Assembly: GCF_000485595.1 (NCBI RefSeq)
Contig: NW_014577760.1
Location: 9,622 to 49,216, forward strand
Reading direction: 5' to 3'
Length of the DNA: 39,595 nucleotides
Source: Priapulus caudatus
Lineage: Eukaryota > Priapulida > Priapulimorpha > Priapulimorphida > Priapulidae
The notes under the pieces were generated by a model. It was not told where the DNA came from. It did no database searches and saw only the letters and a program-made list of their open reading frames with translations. The position numbers and the translations under genes are program-made. Shown piece by piece: positions 10,045 through 22,200 of this stretch. The first letter of the stretch is position 1, and the number at the start of each line of letters is the position of its first letter.

Positions 10045-13000
10045 ATGGCATCCTTCATAAGTTCTGTGAAATCTTTTCGCCCAGTGTTATTAAAATTGTT
10101 TTCGTTAAAGTTTGGTAATTACACGTTTTTCTTACTTAACCTACAGCCAATTAATTGGCCCAAGGATATAAGAGCTGCTTTTGTAAAGCGCTGCTAAGCG
10201 CACGTTGCAAATATGACGGGGTTAGCAATGTCAATGTCAATGAATCCATTCCAATTTCCATCATCCATACCATGGGTGATGGAGCATGAACCAATTTACA
10301 ATTATGTTTACAATTAATGTTAAAAATAAAATTAAATACATTTACGCCCCAACCATTGTTTCTATGTGTTCTTTGCATTGATCATGATACTATTACTTAT
10401 TAGTATTATTAGTATTATTATTACTACTCCTACAGCCTAGGCCAGGGGAAACAGGGGGGAGGGGAGGGGGAAAGGGAAAGGGAGGGGAAACTAGGGGGGT
10501 CCGGGGGGCGTGCTTTTTTACCGTACCACTAATTAATGCGTAAAGTCACCACCACAACATAGACGGTATTTGGGGTTCTTGTGTATATATAAGATAGCCG
10601 AGTCGGTTGTGTATGGTCTGCAGTGCATGCGTGGTACGGTAAAAATACACGCGCCGGGTGTCCTGGTCGAATGGGAATTTTTGGCGATCGATTCCCGCGC
10701 TGTCAAACTTTTATTGTGGTGGAATTTAATCGGGGCGGAAATAATTTAAACGGGGCGCAACGATTGAAACAGGGGGGAGTTTTCCCAAACGGGGCACGCG
10801 CGCCCCGTTTGCGCAACGTAGAGAGAACCCTGTCCTACTCGGGCTACTGCTAGTGCTGTAGTCCAGCATAACAATGCATCAACAGCCAAATTAACACTGT
10901 CCTGACACTTGAAGTGTCACTTTCTTCTGTGCTGTGCAGCTTGTTACAGGAATCCACACACCAATGTTCCATTATGTGGTATCTAGTTGAGTTACTATTT
11001 CAAAAGCAAATCGTATTTTCTCGTACTCTGTCAGTATCGCTCCATCTGCGTCAGTATCATCCGAAAGCTCAAGTTGGATGAGTTACGCGTAGTAAATCGT
11101 AGGTATTATAAGGCTAGTAAATGACGAATTTCCCTTGTTTATTGTTGTCACACTCCTCCCTATTATACACTCCTGATAATATATAGGATCCTATATAGGA
11201 TAATATAGGATATAGGATCCTATATTATCTTACTCCTGGTATTATTATTACTACTCCTACTCAGGCTACTGCCAGTGCTGTAGTCCAGCATAACAACGCG
11301 TCAACAGCCGCGTCAACAGCGTCTGTCCTTACACTTGAAGTGTCACTTTCTTCTGTGCTGTGCAGCTTGTTACAGGAATCCACACACAAATGTTCCATTA
11401 TGTGGTATCTAGTTGAGTTACTATTTCAAAAGCAAATCGTATTTTCTCGTACTCTGTCAGTATCGCTCCATCTGCGTCAGTATCATCCGATCATGAATAT
11501 TGCTTTCGACATCGATTTCGCTTTTCGCATGCAAATTAAACTTGTAACTTTTACAAGCTTTATCAATTTCAGAGTAAAATTGTCTTCGCTACCCCGAACC
11601 TGAAAAATTTGTGGCAAACGCCACTGTGTCCCCGAAATAGTTTGAAAACTGAATTTAGCACCTGATCTAATGCATAATACAGTTAACGCTTTGTCATGCT
11701 TTAGGAAATGTCCACCACACAAGGACGATATCGGCATTGGTGCAGCTGTCAGAAACGCACGAGATGTTACGGAAAACCTGCCGTGACTTTGCACAGAACG
11801 AACTGAAGCCGATAGCTGCTCAAATCGACAGGGACCACCAGTACCCGAAAGAACAGGTATGCAGATCATGATGTTTACCGGTCACATACGATATAGACAG
11901 TCCCTGGTTGATGTGCCTGGTAGTGCCCCTTGAGTTACGCAAACTTACTCGCATAATGACGTCTGGGGCACAGTGCATAGTGCGCGTGCCAATTTGAACA
12001 TTGGATCGGACTGCCAGACGTACGTTTGATCCGACAAATGCACGTAAACGTTGACTCACGTAAATGGTCTCGGAACATAAAGCTCATGTAAACCATAGGG
12101 GGTGACTATTGGGTGCATGTCCAAATCGAAACTCAACGGGTTGATTAGATTTACATTAAACCATCAACTAGATGGTAAACGGTAGCGGGCGTTTAGCTTG
12201 TAGACTCATAGATAAGCTAGCCTCTATTTACGTTTTTTCGTAGGTGCGTAAGATGGGAGAGCTCGGACTGTTGGCGATCGACGTTCCGGAGGAAGATGGC
12301 GGTACGGGACTCGACTACCTCGCATATGCCATCGCCATGGAGGAGATCAGTCGTGGATGCGCATCTGCCGGTGTTATAATGAGTGTGATGAATGTAAGTA
12401 AAAGACCGGCGCTAATGACGGCAATCTAAACAGCTAACGAATCTTAATCAGATTAGCAGTCTAGGCAAAGCCGATTGTAAATTGTAAATGAATTAATCTT
12501 CTGTATGAGGCAATGATTCTACCTGCAAATTATCTCGTCCATTTGATAAATTTTTTAATTTGTTTCACATATTTTGCAGTCACTTTACCTGGGACCGATC
12601 AAGAAGCATGCAAATCCAGCACAAAAGGAACAGTTTCTGAGGCCGTTCGTTGGCGGAGAGAGGGTCGGATGTTTTGCGCTGAGTGAACCAGGTAAAGGCA
12701 GACATGGCTGATGTTCTCGTATCTCACACGAGTGCATTGACAGATCTTAAACTTAAGAGTCTACACAGGCATAATTGTTTATGAAGGAGGGAATATACAA
12801 TGTCAAACAGATTATAATATAGCCTTCCTTTTTCTACTTTTACATTCTGTATGTAATACATGCAAGTTCTCTCTGGCAGGAAACGGCAGCGATGCTGGTG
12901 CAGCGTCCACCATGGCTAAGGACAACCCTGACCACTGGCTTCTGAATGGCTCAAAGGCTTGGATCACGAATGGATACGAGGCGGAGGGAGTTGTTCTCTT

Positions 13001-14453
13001 CGCAACAACCGACAAAGCTCTCAAACACAAGGTATCTGCAATATGTATTCGAATTGGGAGGCTCCACTGATTCAGATTTCGTGTCTTCGACGAAGAAGGT
13101 TTATGCCATGATAACAATGATTGACTCGTTTTCACTTATGGTAGTCTCGTCAGGTTCTTCTAACTTTTGCTTTGCGTTGAAGTACAGTGTTAAGCTAAAT
13201 TTCTCCCACAGACTTATGCTGCCTAAACTCGCAAAATCAAACGGTTGATAAAAATTATATTTCTTCTCTATACGCACACGAGATGCGACCACTATCCCTC
13301 ACCATCCTGACTACATGTTCTGCGGTCGGACGAAAGTGTGAGAATATTGGAATTTTTTTCCGCAAATTTCAGGGTATAAGTGCGTTTCTGGTTCCGAAAC
13401 CCATGGCAGGTCTCTCAGTGGGGAAGAAGGAAGACAAATTGGGCATCAGGGCTAGCTCGACCACCACTCTGACGTTCGAGGATTGCAAGCTGCCGAAAGA
13501 GAACATCCTCGGTGAACGCGGAATGGGCTTCAAAATTGCAATGGTGCGTTTTTTCATGAGAATGCGATGGGAACGAGCGAGAGCGAAGTTATGCCCGATA
13601 CGTGTCCGGCTTATTTAGGTGTTGCTCAATATTTGTATACATTACAGGGTTGCGGGTGCTAATGCTACCAGTGTTGCATGTTCCAGTTTATATCGTTTTT
13701 ATACATTTACATGTCTCACACGCAAGGGAATGTCTTTATTGTCTCTATTGGTTTCACAACAACATGGTTCATGTTGAAATTTAATGAGCTTTGTGTATAA
13801 ATTCTTTACTCTTGTTCCGTGATAGGAAACGTTAGATGCTGGCAGAATCGGCATTGCGTCGCAAGCATTGGGCATTGCACAGGTAAGTACTATATATAGT
13901 TTACGCTACTAAACATTTCTTCCGATAATTTACGTTATAGTTGTTGTATATGTCAAACATTTTAATGAGGATGCATATTGTAATTTGCTGTGATAGTTCC
14001 CTTTCCTAATATCTCTGCAGGCTTCCCTCGATTGTGCTGTTGACTATGCAGGAACAAGACAGGCCTTTGGAGCTCCGATAGCCAAGCTGCAAGCTATTCA
14101 GGTTTTCATATCCTCTAACCTCTAATCAACTAATGCATTAGTGTGTAACCAGTATAGATTAATCGTGGAAATTCTATAATAATCAGGATTAGAATTAATT
14201 GCATTGAATTTAGCTGAGATGTTATTAGTTGGTAATGTGATTCTGTATTTATTATTTGGGAGTCTGCTGCCTGTATATTTATAACAGATTTTGTTTTTCG
14301 ACAGATGACATTAGCGAACATGGCTGTGGCGCTAGAATCGGCAAGACTGCTCACTTGGCGTGCAGCTTCTCTGAAGGATGCTGGGAAGAAATTTACGAAG
14401 GAGGCGGCCATGGCTAAGCTGGCTGCATCCAAAGCAGCAACCTTGTGTTCCCA
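10045..14453 (+). CDS. ACADS: Short-chain acyl-CoA dehydrogenase, haplotype copy 1, truncated at the gap
   Basis: Exons: 10045–10114, 11705–11856, 12244–12393, 12580–12691, 12880–13031, 13373–13543, 13826–13882, 14021–14101, and 14305–14453, which is cut by the N gap just before its donor. All junctions are GT–AG and in phase. Exon 1 encodes a basic, Ser-rich mitochondrial targeting sequence ([17 protein letters not shown]). Exons 2 to 9 follow the acyl-CoA dehydrogenase fold, including the first family signature [15 protein letters not shown] across exons 4 and 5. The last exon is absent here, so this copy lacks the catalytic Glu. It differs from copy 2 at residues 3 (S/A), 8 (V/A), 256 (N/S) and 358 (K/E). 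Glu is usual in the family at 358, so Lys beside the contig end could be a sequencing error. The enzyme starts mitochondrial oxidation of butyryl-CoA-sized substrates using FAD. Exon 8 has a weak donor (CAG|GTTTTC) in both copies. Confidence 0.9.
10385..11270. repeat. Haplotype-specific block in ACADS intron 1 with direct repeats and a G-rich tract
   Basis: Most of this stretch is missing from the second copy, where 19592 leads almost directly into the shared sequence. It contains a G-rich tract at about 10440–10512 (runs of 3 to 6 G, a quadruplex candidate) and an inverted pair around ACCGTACCAC and GTGGTACGGT (about 10523 and 10630). A hairpin, CAAACGGGGC with GCCCCGTTTG, lies near 10787–10812. 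One copy (about 10847–11063) of a roughly 220-bp direct repeat lies here, and its partner is at about 11266–11490. Confidence 0.7.
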
Positions 14454-14463
14454 NNNNNNNNNN
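14454..14463. other. Assembly gap (10 N) inside ACADS exon 9
   Basis: Ten N fall after ...TTGTGTTCCCA of exon 9. After the gap the sequence resumes in the CACGTG minisatellite and repeats the locus from about position 5285. In the second copy the same exon position opens a 28-bp tandem array, which plausibly stopped the assembler. Confidence 0.97.
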
Positions 14464-15293
14464 CCCACACACGTGCACCTACCTACACACGCGCACCTAC
14501 CTACACACGCGCACCTACCTACACACGCGCACTCACACCCACACACGCGCACCTACCCACACACGTGCACTCACACCCACACACGCGCACCTACCTACAC
14601 ACGTGCACCTACCCACACACGTGCACTCACATCCACACACGTGCACTCACACCCACACACGTGCACCTACCTACACACGAGCACCTACCTACACACGCGC
14701 ACCTACCCACACACGCGCACTCACATCCACACACGTGCACTCACACCCACACACGTGCACCTACCTACACACGAGCACTCACATCCACGCACGTGCACTC
14801 ACACCCACACACGCGCACCTACCTACACACGCGCACTCACATCCACACACGTGCACTCACACCCACACACGCGCACCTACCTACACACGTGCACCTACCT
14901 ACACACGAGCACTCACACCCACACATGCGCACCTACCTACACACGCGCACCTACCCACACACGCGCACTCACATCCACACACGTGCACTCACACCCACAC
15001 ACGAGCACCTACCTACACACGAGCACCTACCTACACACGAGCACTCACACCCACACACGAGCACCTACCTACACACGTGCACCTACCTACACACGTGCAC
15101 CTACCTACACACGCGCACTCACACCCACACACGTGCACCTACCCACACACGTGCACTCACACCCACACATGCGCACCTACCTACACACGTGCACTTCCAC
15201 CCACACACGTGCACCTACCCACACACGTGCACCTACCTACACACGCGCACCTACCTACACACGAGCACTCACACCTACACACGTGCACGCAGG
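14464..15293. repeat. 20-bp minisatellite with CACGTG cores, haplotype copy 2
   Basis: It has the same unit types as 5285–5892 but more copies, and more CACGCG and CACGAG variants. Its left end is cut by the gap. The three open plus frames are repeat artefacts. Confidence 0.9.
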
Positions 15294-16968
15294 TGAATGC
15301 ATGCACTAACTCTATCACTCACGTCCACACATGTGCACACATGCATACACGCACTCGTGTGCATAGACACGATCATTCACGCATACACATGCATGCACGC
15401 ACGCACGCACGCATACGACAGCGAAAGCAAGCAAATGACTTGGTGCATTAATTCATTGCCAGTTGATGCTCCAGTCAGTACAACAACACTTGACATATTC
15501 ATATATGCAATCCCTTCACGTATATGAGCTCAGCACGTAGACAAGAAAGACTACGCCAGAGGCCAAGCAGTGTGTCGCCTAACAGCGTTAAAATTATATA
15601 CGCACTGCATTAGTTCATATATTACATATATTACACACCTCAATCTACAACTGCACACTTAAATGGGCTCTTCACACTTTTCCGTGCCTTGCGCAGCATG
15701 TATATATTATATACGTGCAACAAATTTAGCAAGATGCCTGCATGCTAGAGAGAGCAAGGAAGATGCAGTAAGTAGACTGGCATTCATATTTGATGACATA
15801 AGCCGTGAATAACAGAGAACTTGAAAACGAAATTCCCCATCTTGCTGAAATACTGCCGATATGAACTGAGGGGAGCATATATATACAAATGCATTCCGAG
15901 TTGACAGTGCAAGCAAGTTTTTAGTGAACAACACAATGAACTGATTATCTTAAATTTTACAAACAGAAAGACATATTATATATATGAGGACACAGACAGA
16001 CAGACAGAGACGTGCACAGACAGACAGTCAAGCTGTCAGACAGGCAGACAGGCAGTCAGACAGGCAGGAGTGGGTTACTGTACACGGCAGACGTGTAGCC
16101 GTGGATGTACGCAGCAGCCTACGCTACTCTCATCCCACACAGTCTGGCAGTCTCCTACAGAACAAATGCATTTGCCATTGTTGGTCACAACCTGCTGCTG
16201 CGGCTCGGATCAATTCCGCAAGCAGTGAGTCCATCCAGAGGCGAGGCGGAGAGCGCCACTGTACCTTCACGCACGTCATCCATTCGCCATTAAAGTCGAT
16301 TTAAACTACAGCACAGCTTTTCCACGATTTCACCGAACAACGGCTCAGCACAAAAAAACGGTGGGAGAAGCGCAACGAGACAAAGGGAGGGAGGAGGAAG
16401 AAGGGAGGCGGCAGAGTAAAACATAGAGACATGTTGCAGATCTGTTAATGCTGGGAAGAAGCCAGAGTGGAGAATGACAAAAACGTGAGAAACTGGAAGG
16501 AAGGCGCAAATAGAATCGCATTCCTTCATTTCAGATATTCACATTACTGGTATAATTTACAGTTACCATATACAAAAGTAAACTTCTGCACTAGCTCAGC
16601 ATATCTCAGAAAGACTACGCCAAAAGCCAAGCAGTGTGTCGTCTCACGGCGTAAACTTCTGCATCAGCAAAACGAACTAACGAGATCAAGTGAAGCCAAC
16701 TTCTACGGGAAGAGGCAGGACGGAAGGACCAACACAGAAGTGTTAATGACCAGCAATCGGAGATCACGGCTGAGGGAGATGGCGTACAGAATGCGGTGCG
16801 GTGGAACAAGGACCACGCTTCACGCGCTGACAGCCTGCCAGCTATAAACATGCATAGCAGCGATTTGTTTACATCCGGCGTTTCTCCGTGGCAACCGATC
16901 GTAGTTTACAACGCAGGGGGCGCTTACGCCGCCTCGTCTGGTGATGGGACGACTCCATCGTAAACACG
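15294..16968. other. Non-coding stretch with a CAGA microsatellite, copy 2
   Basis: It matches 5893–7576 almost base for base, including the CA/ACGC-rich start, the CAGA/CAGG microsatellite (about 15988–16070), the purine-rich tract and the CpG-rich end. No supported gene. Confidence 0.5.
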
Positions 16969-17109
16969 ATGCCTCAAAATAACCGCTCGTGCGTGCAGGA
17001 GAATCTCACGTGTGCGAGCGGGCTGATAGAGGCACAGAGAATGCTGCTCAAGCAACTGCAGATGTTATACGACGAAACGATGCAATGTCAGGCATTCGGG
17101 TTAGCTGGT
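16969..17109 (+). CDS. Unidentified first coding exon, haplotype copy 2
   Basis: This is the counterpart of 7577–7717: MPQNNRSCVQENL onward, 47 codons ending before GTACGT. One His-to-Tyr change separates the copies. An intact frame in both copies is weak support for coding, because the two are so similar overall. Function unknown. Confidence 0.35.
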
Positions 17110-17702
17110 GTACGTGTGTGTGGGTGCGTGTGCGTGCATGTGTGTGTGTGCATCAAAAGACAAACAAGTACACGAATGTCCACTCTGTGATGGACGCAGA
17201 GTATTTTGCTGATGGTTTTGAGATTTTTTTTGCAAGGAAACAAGAACTGTGCTTAAGTCACAAATTTACGAGGTCAACATCTGGAGATTTTAGTACGTTT
17301 TCCTAGATTCAAAACTGGTTTCGCTTAGACACTGCCATATATAATTCACATCCTGTGTTTAATTTGAAAGTGTATTTATTGTACTTAGTTCCAAACCATT
17401 TGTCCTAGTTAGGTTTAGGTTATTAAGAACGATGGGTTATAAAAATCATGTATGATGATGACGGTATATATACGTGGACCCTCACTAAGGAAGGATGAAG
17501 CCAAAGCAAGTATACGTGCAAGAAGAAAATGCAATTCTTTTCTGTATCCCAGTAACAAATGTTCAGGGAAACGTTAGATGCTAACAACAAAGCTACATTG
17601 TCCCACCTCAAACTAGCAGGAGAAGCATTGCTACTGTTTATTGTATGCATCACTGTGGTTAATTATTTGTGTACAATATGGTGGTATCATTATGTAACTA
17701 AG

Positions 17703-17787
17703 GCTGATAGGGTCTATGTCCCCCAGAGTACAGATCTAACCCAGGGTACGATCCGGCAGTACCCAGGGGGATATAGACCCTATCAGC
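17703..17787. mobile_element. Internally deleted allele of the 9-bp-TSD transposon
   Basis: It has the same termini and the same exact GTAACTAAG duplication (17694–17702 and 17788–17796) as 8310–8590, but only 85 bp in total. The telomere-like centre and the left subterminal repeat are gone. The shared insertion site shows that a single insertion was later shortened on one haplotype. Confidence 0.85.
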
Positions 17788-18183
17788 GTAACTAAGTGTG
17801 CCTCCATAACTTGAATGGACAGAATACATGGGAGAAAGTCATTATGTTGTTCGATGATAGGTATTTTTGTCAATATTACTTTAAATAAAGGCTAAATTAA
17901 CGGTTTAAAAGTAATTCCATACATCATAGCTTATAAAAATCGACTCCTCGCGATTGAATTATAGGTGTGATGCAGCAGCAGAGAAAATCAAGGACAACTT
18001 ACAAAATTAAAAAGTTAAATATTTGTTCAATCGCTCGTCGTTACACGGACACATTTGCAGACTGCAAAACATGGCGCTAATGCTATCTTCTGCAGACACT
18101 TCAAGTTCTTGCTGCATAGCTCACAGATGTCTATATCTGTTAATAAGATTAATCACTAAGAGTTTTAATTATATAACCTCTGA

Positions 18184-18459
18184 CAGTGGCGCCCGCAGAT
18201 AAAAGCACTGGAAGCCCAGCGCTTCCAGTAAATTTTGGGTTAAACAATTTTGTTCAGCTAGGACTACATTTTGTTCCTAAATCTCTCTCGCAAGACTCAC
18301 CAAATTGCATTTCCAGACGTCTACCATTCAAAAAATTTCAGGGGGGCATGCCCCCAGACCCCCCTAGCATGCAGCGCGCCTACGGAACTTGCTTTTTATT
18401 AGCACTGAGGATTTTATCCTTCTGTGCTTCTACTTTCTTAAGACCTGTGGGCGCCAGTG
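18184..18459. mobile_element. hAT-type MITE, copy 2, with exact TSD
   Basis: A 276-bp element bounded by CAGTGGCGCCCGCAG and CTGTGGGCGCCAGTG, with exact 8-bp target duplications ACCTCTGA at 18176–18183 and 18460–18467. An 8-bp duplication and CAGTGGCG-like ends fit hAT. No coding capacity. Confidence 0.85.
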
Positions 18460-18847
18460 ACCTCTGATGCTATATATCTCCCAACGCACTCATTTTTCAC
18501 GATGACAACGTTCATTTTGCGTTTAGCTACATGCAAACCCTATACCTGTAGCTGTACTTTTCGATGGTCGTTAGGGAAATCGCAAGTCAGGAAATTGAAA
18601 AGAAGCCATAGCATGGCATGGGCACGGCGACTTCGTAATGCTTATTTCGTAGAATGTGCCGATGTGCGGATGTGCCAGATACTTGTATTACTTGTACGTA
18701 GTAGTTGTAGTTGCACATCTACTGCGTTCGATCTGTACGTACGTGACGACACACGCGCGTGCCTGTCTGTATTTATGATGCAGGGCTGGGGTTCAGCCGA
18801 CTGTGATTCACTTTTTCGTTTTGTGACAATTAACTCATCATACTTAC

Positions 18848-18928
18848 TTTACTGTTGAAATCTTTCAGTATTTTGTTCACTTCATCTTCTGTGCCACTCT
18901 CTAATAGAGCTAGCGTTGATTCGTCCAT
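18848..18928 (-). CDS. Unidentified first coding exon, divergent from ACADS (copy 2)
   Basis: Counterpart of 9658–9738: 27 codons, MDESTLALLES onward, with donor GTAAGT at 18847. The coding sequence is unchanged between the copies, while flanking bases differ slightly. Confidence 0.5.
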
Positions 18929-19223
18929 CTCTGAACGTCTAATAGTGGCATAAAAAGTTAATCCAGTTCGGTTCTCACATTCACAAACACAGATCCACAG
19001 AATCACACAACGACGTCTGCGAAGAAAATCTCGTGTTTTCACGAAAATCACGTTCAGCTGATCCCGTCCGCTAGGCTCGCTAGTTGACGATATAGACAGT
19101 CAACCTGTCCCTTCACTGCGCTAAATAAAACACGTTATTACCAAAATAAAAGAGTATATTACCAGTCTAAGCCACACTACGCTGTGTTTGGTTAAATTGG
19201 TTTGTGGACAAGTGAGCAGCGAT
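18929..19223. promoter_or_regulatory. Putative bidirectional promoter, copy 2
   Basis: This is the interval between the minus-strand ATG at 18928 and the ACADS ATG at 19224. It matches 9739–10044 with small indels. The only evidence is the divergent gene arrangement. Confidence 0.4.
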
Positions 19224-22200
19224 ATGGCAGCCTTCATAAGTTCTGCGAAATCTTTTCGCCCAGTGTTATTAAAGTTGTTTTCGTTAAAGTTTGGTAATTA
19301 CACGTTTTTCTAACTTAACCTACAGCCAATTAATTGGGCCAAGGATATAAGAGCTGCTTCTGCAAAGCGCTACTAAGCGCACGTTGCAAATATGACTTGG
19401 GATCAGCATGAGCAATGTCAATGAATCCATTCTAATTTCCATCATCCATGCCATGGCATGGGGCATGAACCATGACGTTTACAATTATGTTTACAATGAA
19501 TTTTAAAAATAAAATTAAATACATTTACGCCCCAACCATTGTTTCTATGTGTTCTTTGCATTGATCATGATACTATTACTTATTAGTATTATCAGGAGTA
19601 AGATAATATATAGGATCCTATATTATAGGATAATATAGGTATTAGGATATAGGATCCTATATTATCTTACTCCTGGTATTATTATTACTACTCCTACTCA
19701 GGCTACTGCCAGTGCTGTAGTCCAGCATAACAACGCGTCAACAGCGTCTGTCCTTACACTTGAAGTGTCACTTTCTTCTGTGCTGTGCAGCTTGTTACAG
19801 GAATCCACACACAAATGTTCCATTATGTGGTATCTAGTTGAGTTACTATTTCAAAAGCAAATCGTATTTTCTCGTACTCTGTCAGTATCGCTCCATCTGC
19901 GTCAGTATCATCCGAACATGAATATTGCTTTCGACATCGATTTCGCTTTTCGCATGCAAATTAAACTTGTAACTTTTTACAAGCTTTATCAATTTCAGAG
20001 TAAAATTGTCTTCGCTACCCCGAACCTGAAAAATTTGTGGCAAATGCCACTGTGTCCCCGAAATAGTTTTAAAACTGAATTTAGCGCCGGATCTAATGCA
20101 TAATACAGTTAACGCTTTGTCATGCTTTAGGAAATGTCCACCACACAAGGACGATATCGGCATTGGTGCAGCTGTCAGAAACGCACGAGATGTTACGGAA
20201 AACCTGCCGTGACTTTGCACAGAACGAACTGAAGCCGATAGCTGCTCAAATCGACCGGGACCACCAGTACCCGAAAGAACAGGTATGCAGGTCATGATGT
20301 TTACCGGTCACATATACGATATAGACAGTCCCTGGTTTATGTGCCTGGTAGTGCCCCTTGAGTTACGCAAACTTACTCGCATAATGACGTCTGGGGCACA
20401 GTGCATGGTGCGCGTGCCAATTTGAACATTGGATCGGACTGCCAGACATACGTTTGATCCGACAAATGCACGTAAACGTCGACTCACGTAAATGGTCTCG
20501 GAACATAAAGCTCATGTAAACCATAGGGGGTGACTATTGGGTGCATGTCCAAATCGAAACTCAACGGGTTGATTAGATTTACATTAAACCATCAACTAGA
20601 TGGTAAACGGTAGCGGGCGTTTAGCTTGTAGATTCGTAGGGCTATAAGCTAGCCTCTATTTACGTTTTTTCGTAGGTGCGTAAGATGGGAGAGCTCGGAC
20701 TGTTGGCGATCGACGTTCCGGAGGAAGATGGCGGTACGGGACTCGACTACCTCGCATATGCCATCGCCATGGAGGAGATCAGTCGTGGATGCGCATCTGC
20801 CGGTGTTATCATGAGTGTGATGAATGTAAGTAAAAGACCGGCGCTAACGACAGCAATCTAAACAGCTAACGAATCTTAATCAGATTAGCAGTCTAGGCAA
20901 AGCCGATTGTAAATTGTAAATGAATTAATCTTCTGTATGAGGCAATGATTCTACCTGCAAATTATCTCGTCCATTTGATAAAGGTAGCTTTTTTTTAAAT
21001 TTGTTCTTTCACATATTTTGCAGTCACTTTACCTGGGACCGATCAAGAAGCATGCAAATCCAGCACAAAAGGAACAGTTTCTGAGGCCGTTCGTTGGCGG
21101 AGAGAGGGTCGGATGTTTTGCCCTGAGTGAACCAGGTAAAGACAGACATGGCTGATGTTCTCATATCTCACACGAGTGCATTGACAGACCTTAAACTTAA
21201 GAGTCTACACAGGCATAATTGTTTATTAAAGAGGGAATATACAATGTCAAACAGATTATAATATAGCCTTCCTTTTTCTACTTTTACATTCTGTATGTAA
21301 TACATGCAGGTTTTCTCTGGCAGGAAACGGCAGCGATGCTGGTGCAGCGTCCACCATGGCTAAGGACAACCCTGACCACTGGCTTCTGAATGGCTCAAAG
21401 GCTTGGATCACGAACGGATACGAGGCGGAGGGAGTTGTTCTCTTCGCAACAACCGACAAAGCTCTCAAACACAAGGTATCTGCAATATGTATTTGAGTTG
21501 GGAGGCTCCACTGGTTCAGATTTCATGTCTTCGACGAAGAAGGTTTATGCCATGATAGCAATGATTGACTCGTTTTCACTTATGGTATAGTCTCGTCAGG
21601 TGCTTCTAACGTTTGCTTTGCGTTGAAGCACAGTGTTAAGCTAAATTTCTCCCACAGACTTATGCTGCCTAAACTCGCAAAATCAAACGGTTGATAAAAA
21701 TTCTATTTCTTCTCTATACGCACATGAGATGCGACCACTATCCTTCACCATCCTGACTACATGTTCTGCGGTCTGACGAAAGTGTGAGAATATTGGAATT
21801 TTTTTTCGGAAATTTTAGGGTATAAGTGCGTTTCTGGTTCCGAAACCCATGGCAGGTCTGTCAGTGGGGAAGAAGGAAGACAAGTTGGGCATCAGGGCCA
21901 GCTCGACCACCACTCTGACGTTCGAGGATTGCAAGCTGCCGAAAGAGAGCATCCTCGGTGAACGCGGAATGGGCTTCAAAATTGCAATGGTGCGTTTTTT
22001 TATGAGAATGCGATGGGAACGAGCGAGAGCGAAGTTATGCCCGATACGTGTCCGGCTTATTTAGGTGTTGCTCAATATTTGTATACATTACAGGGTTGCG
22101 GGTGCTAATGCTACCAGTGTTGCATGTTCCAGTTTATTTAGTTTTTATACGTCTCACACGCAAGGGAATGTCTTTATTGTCTCTATTGGTTTTACAACAA

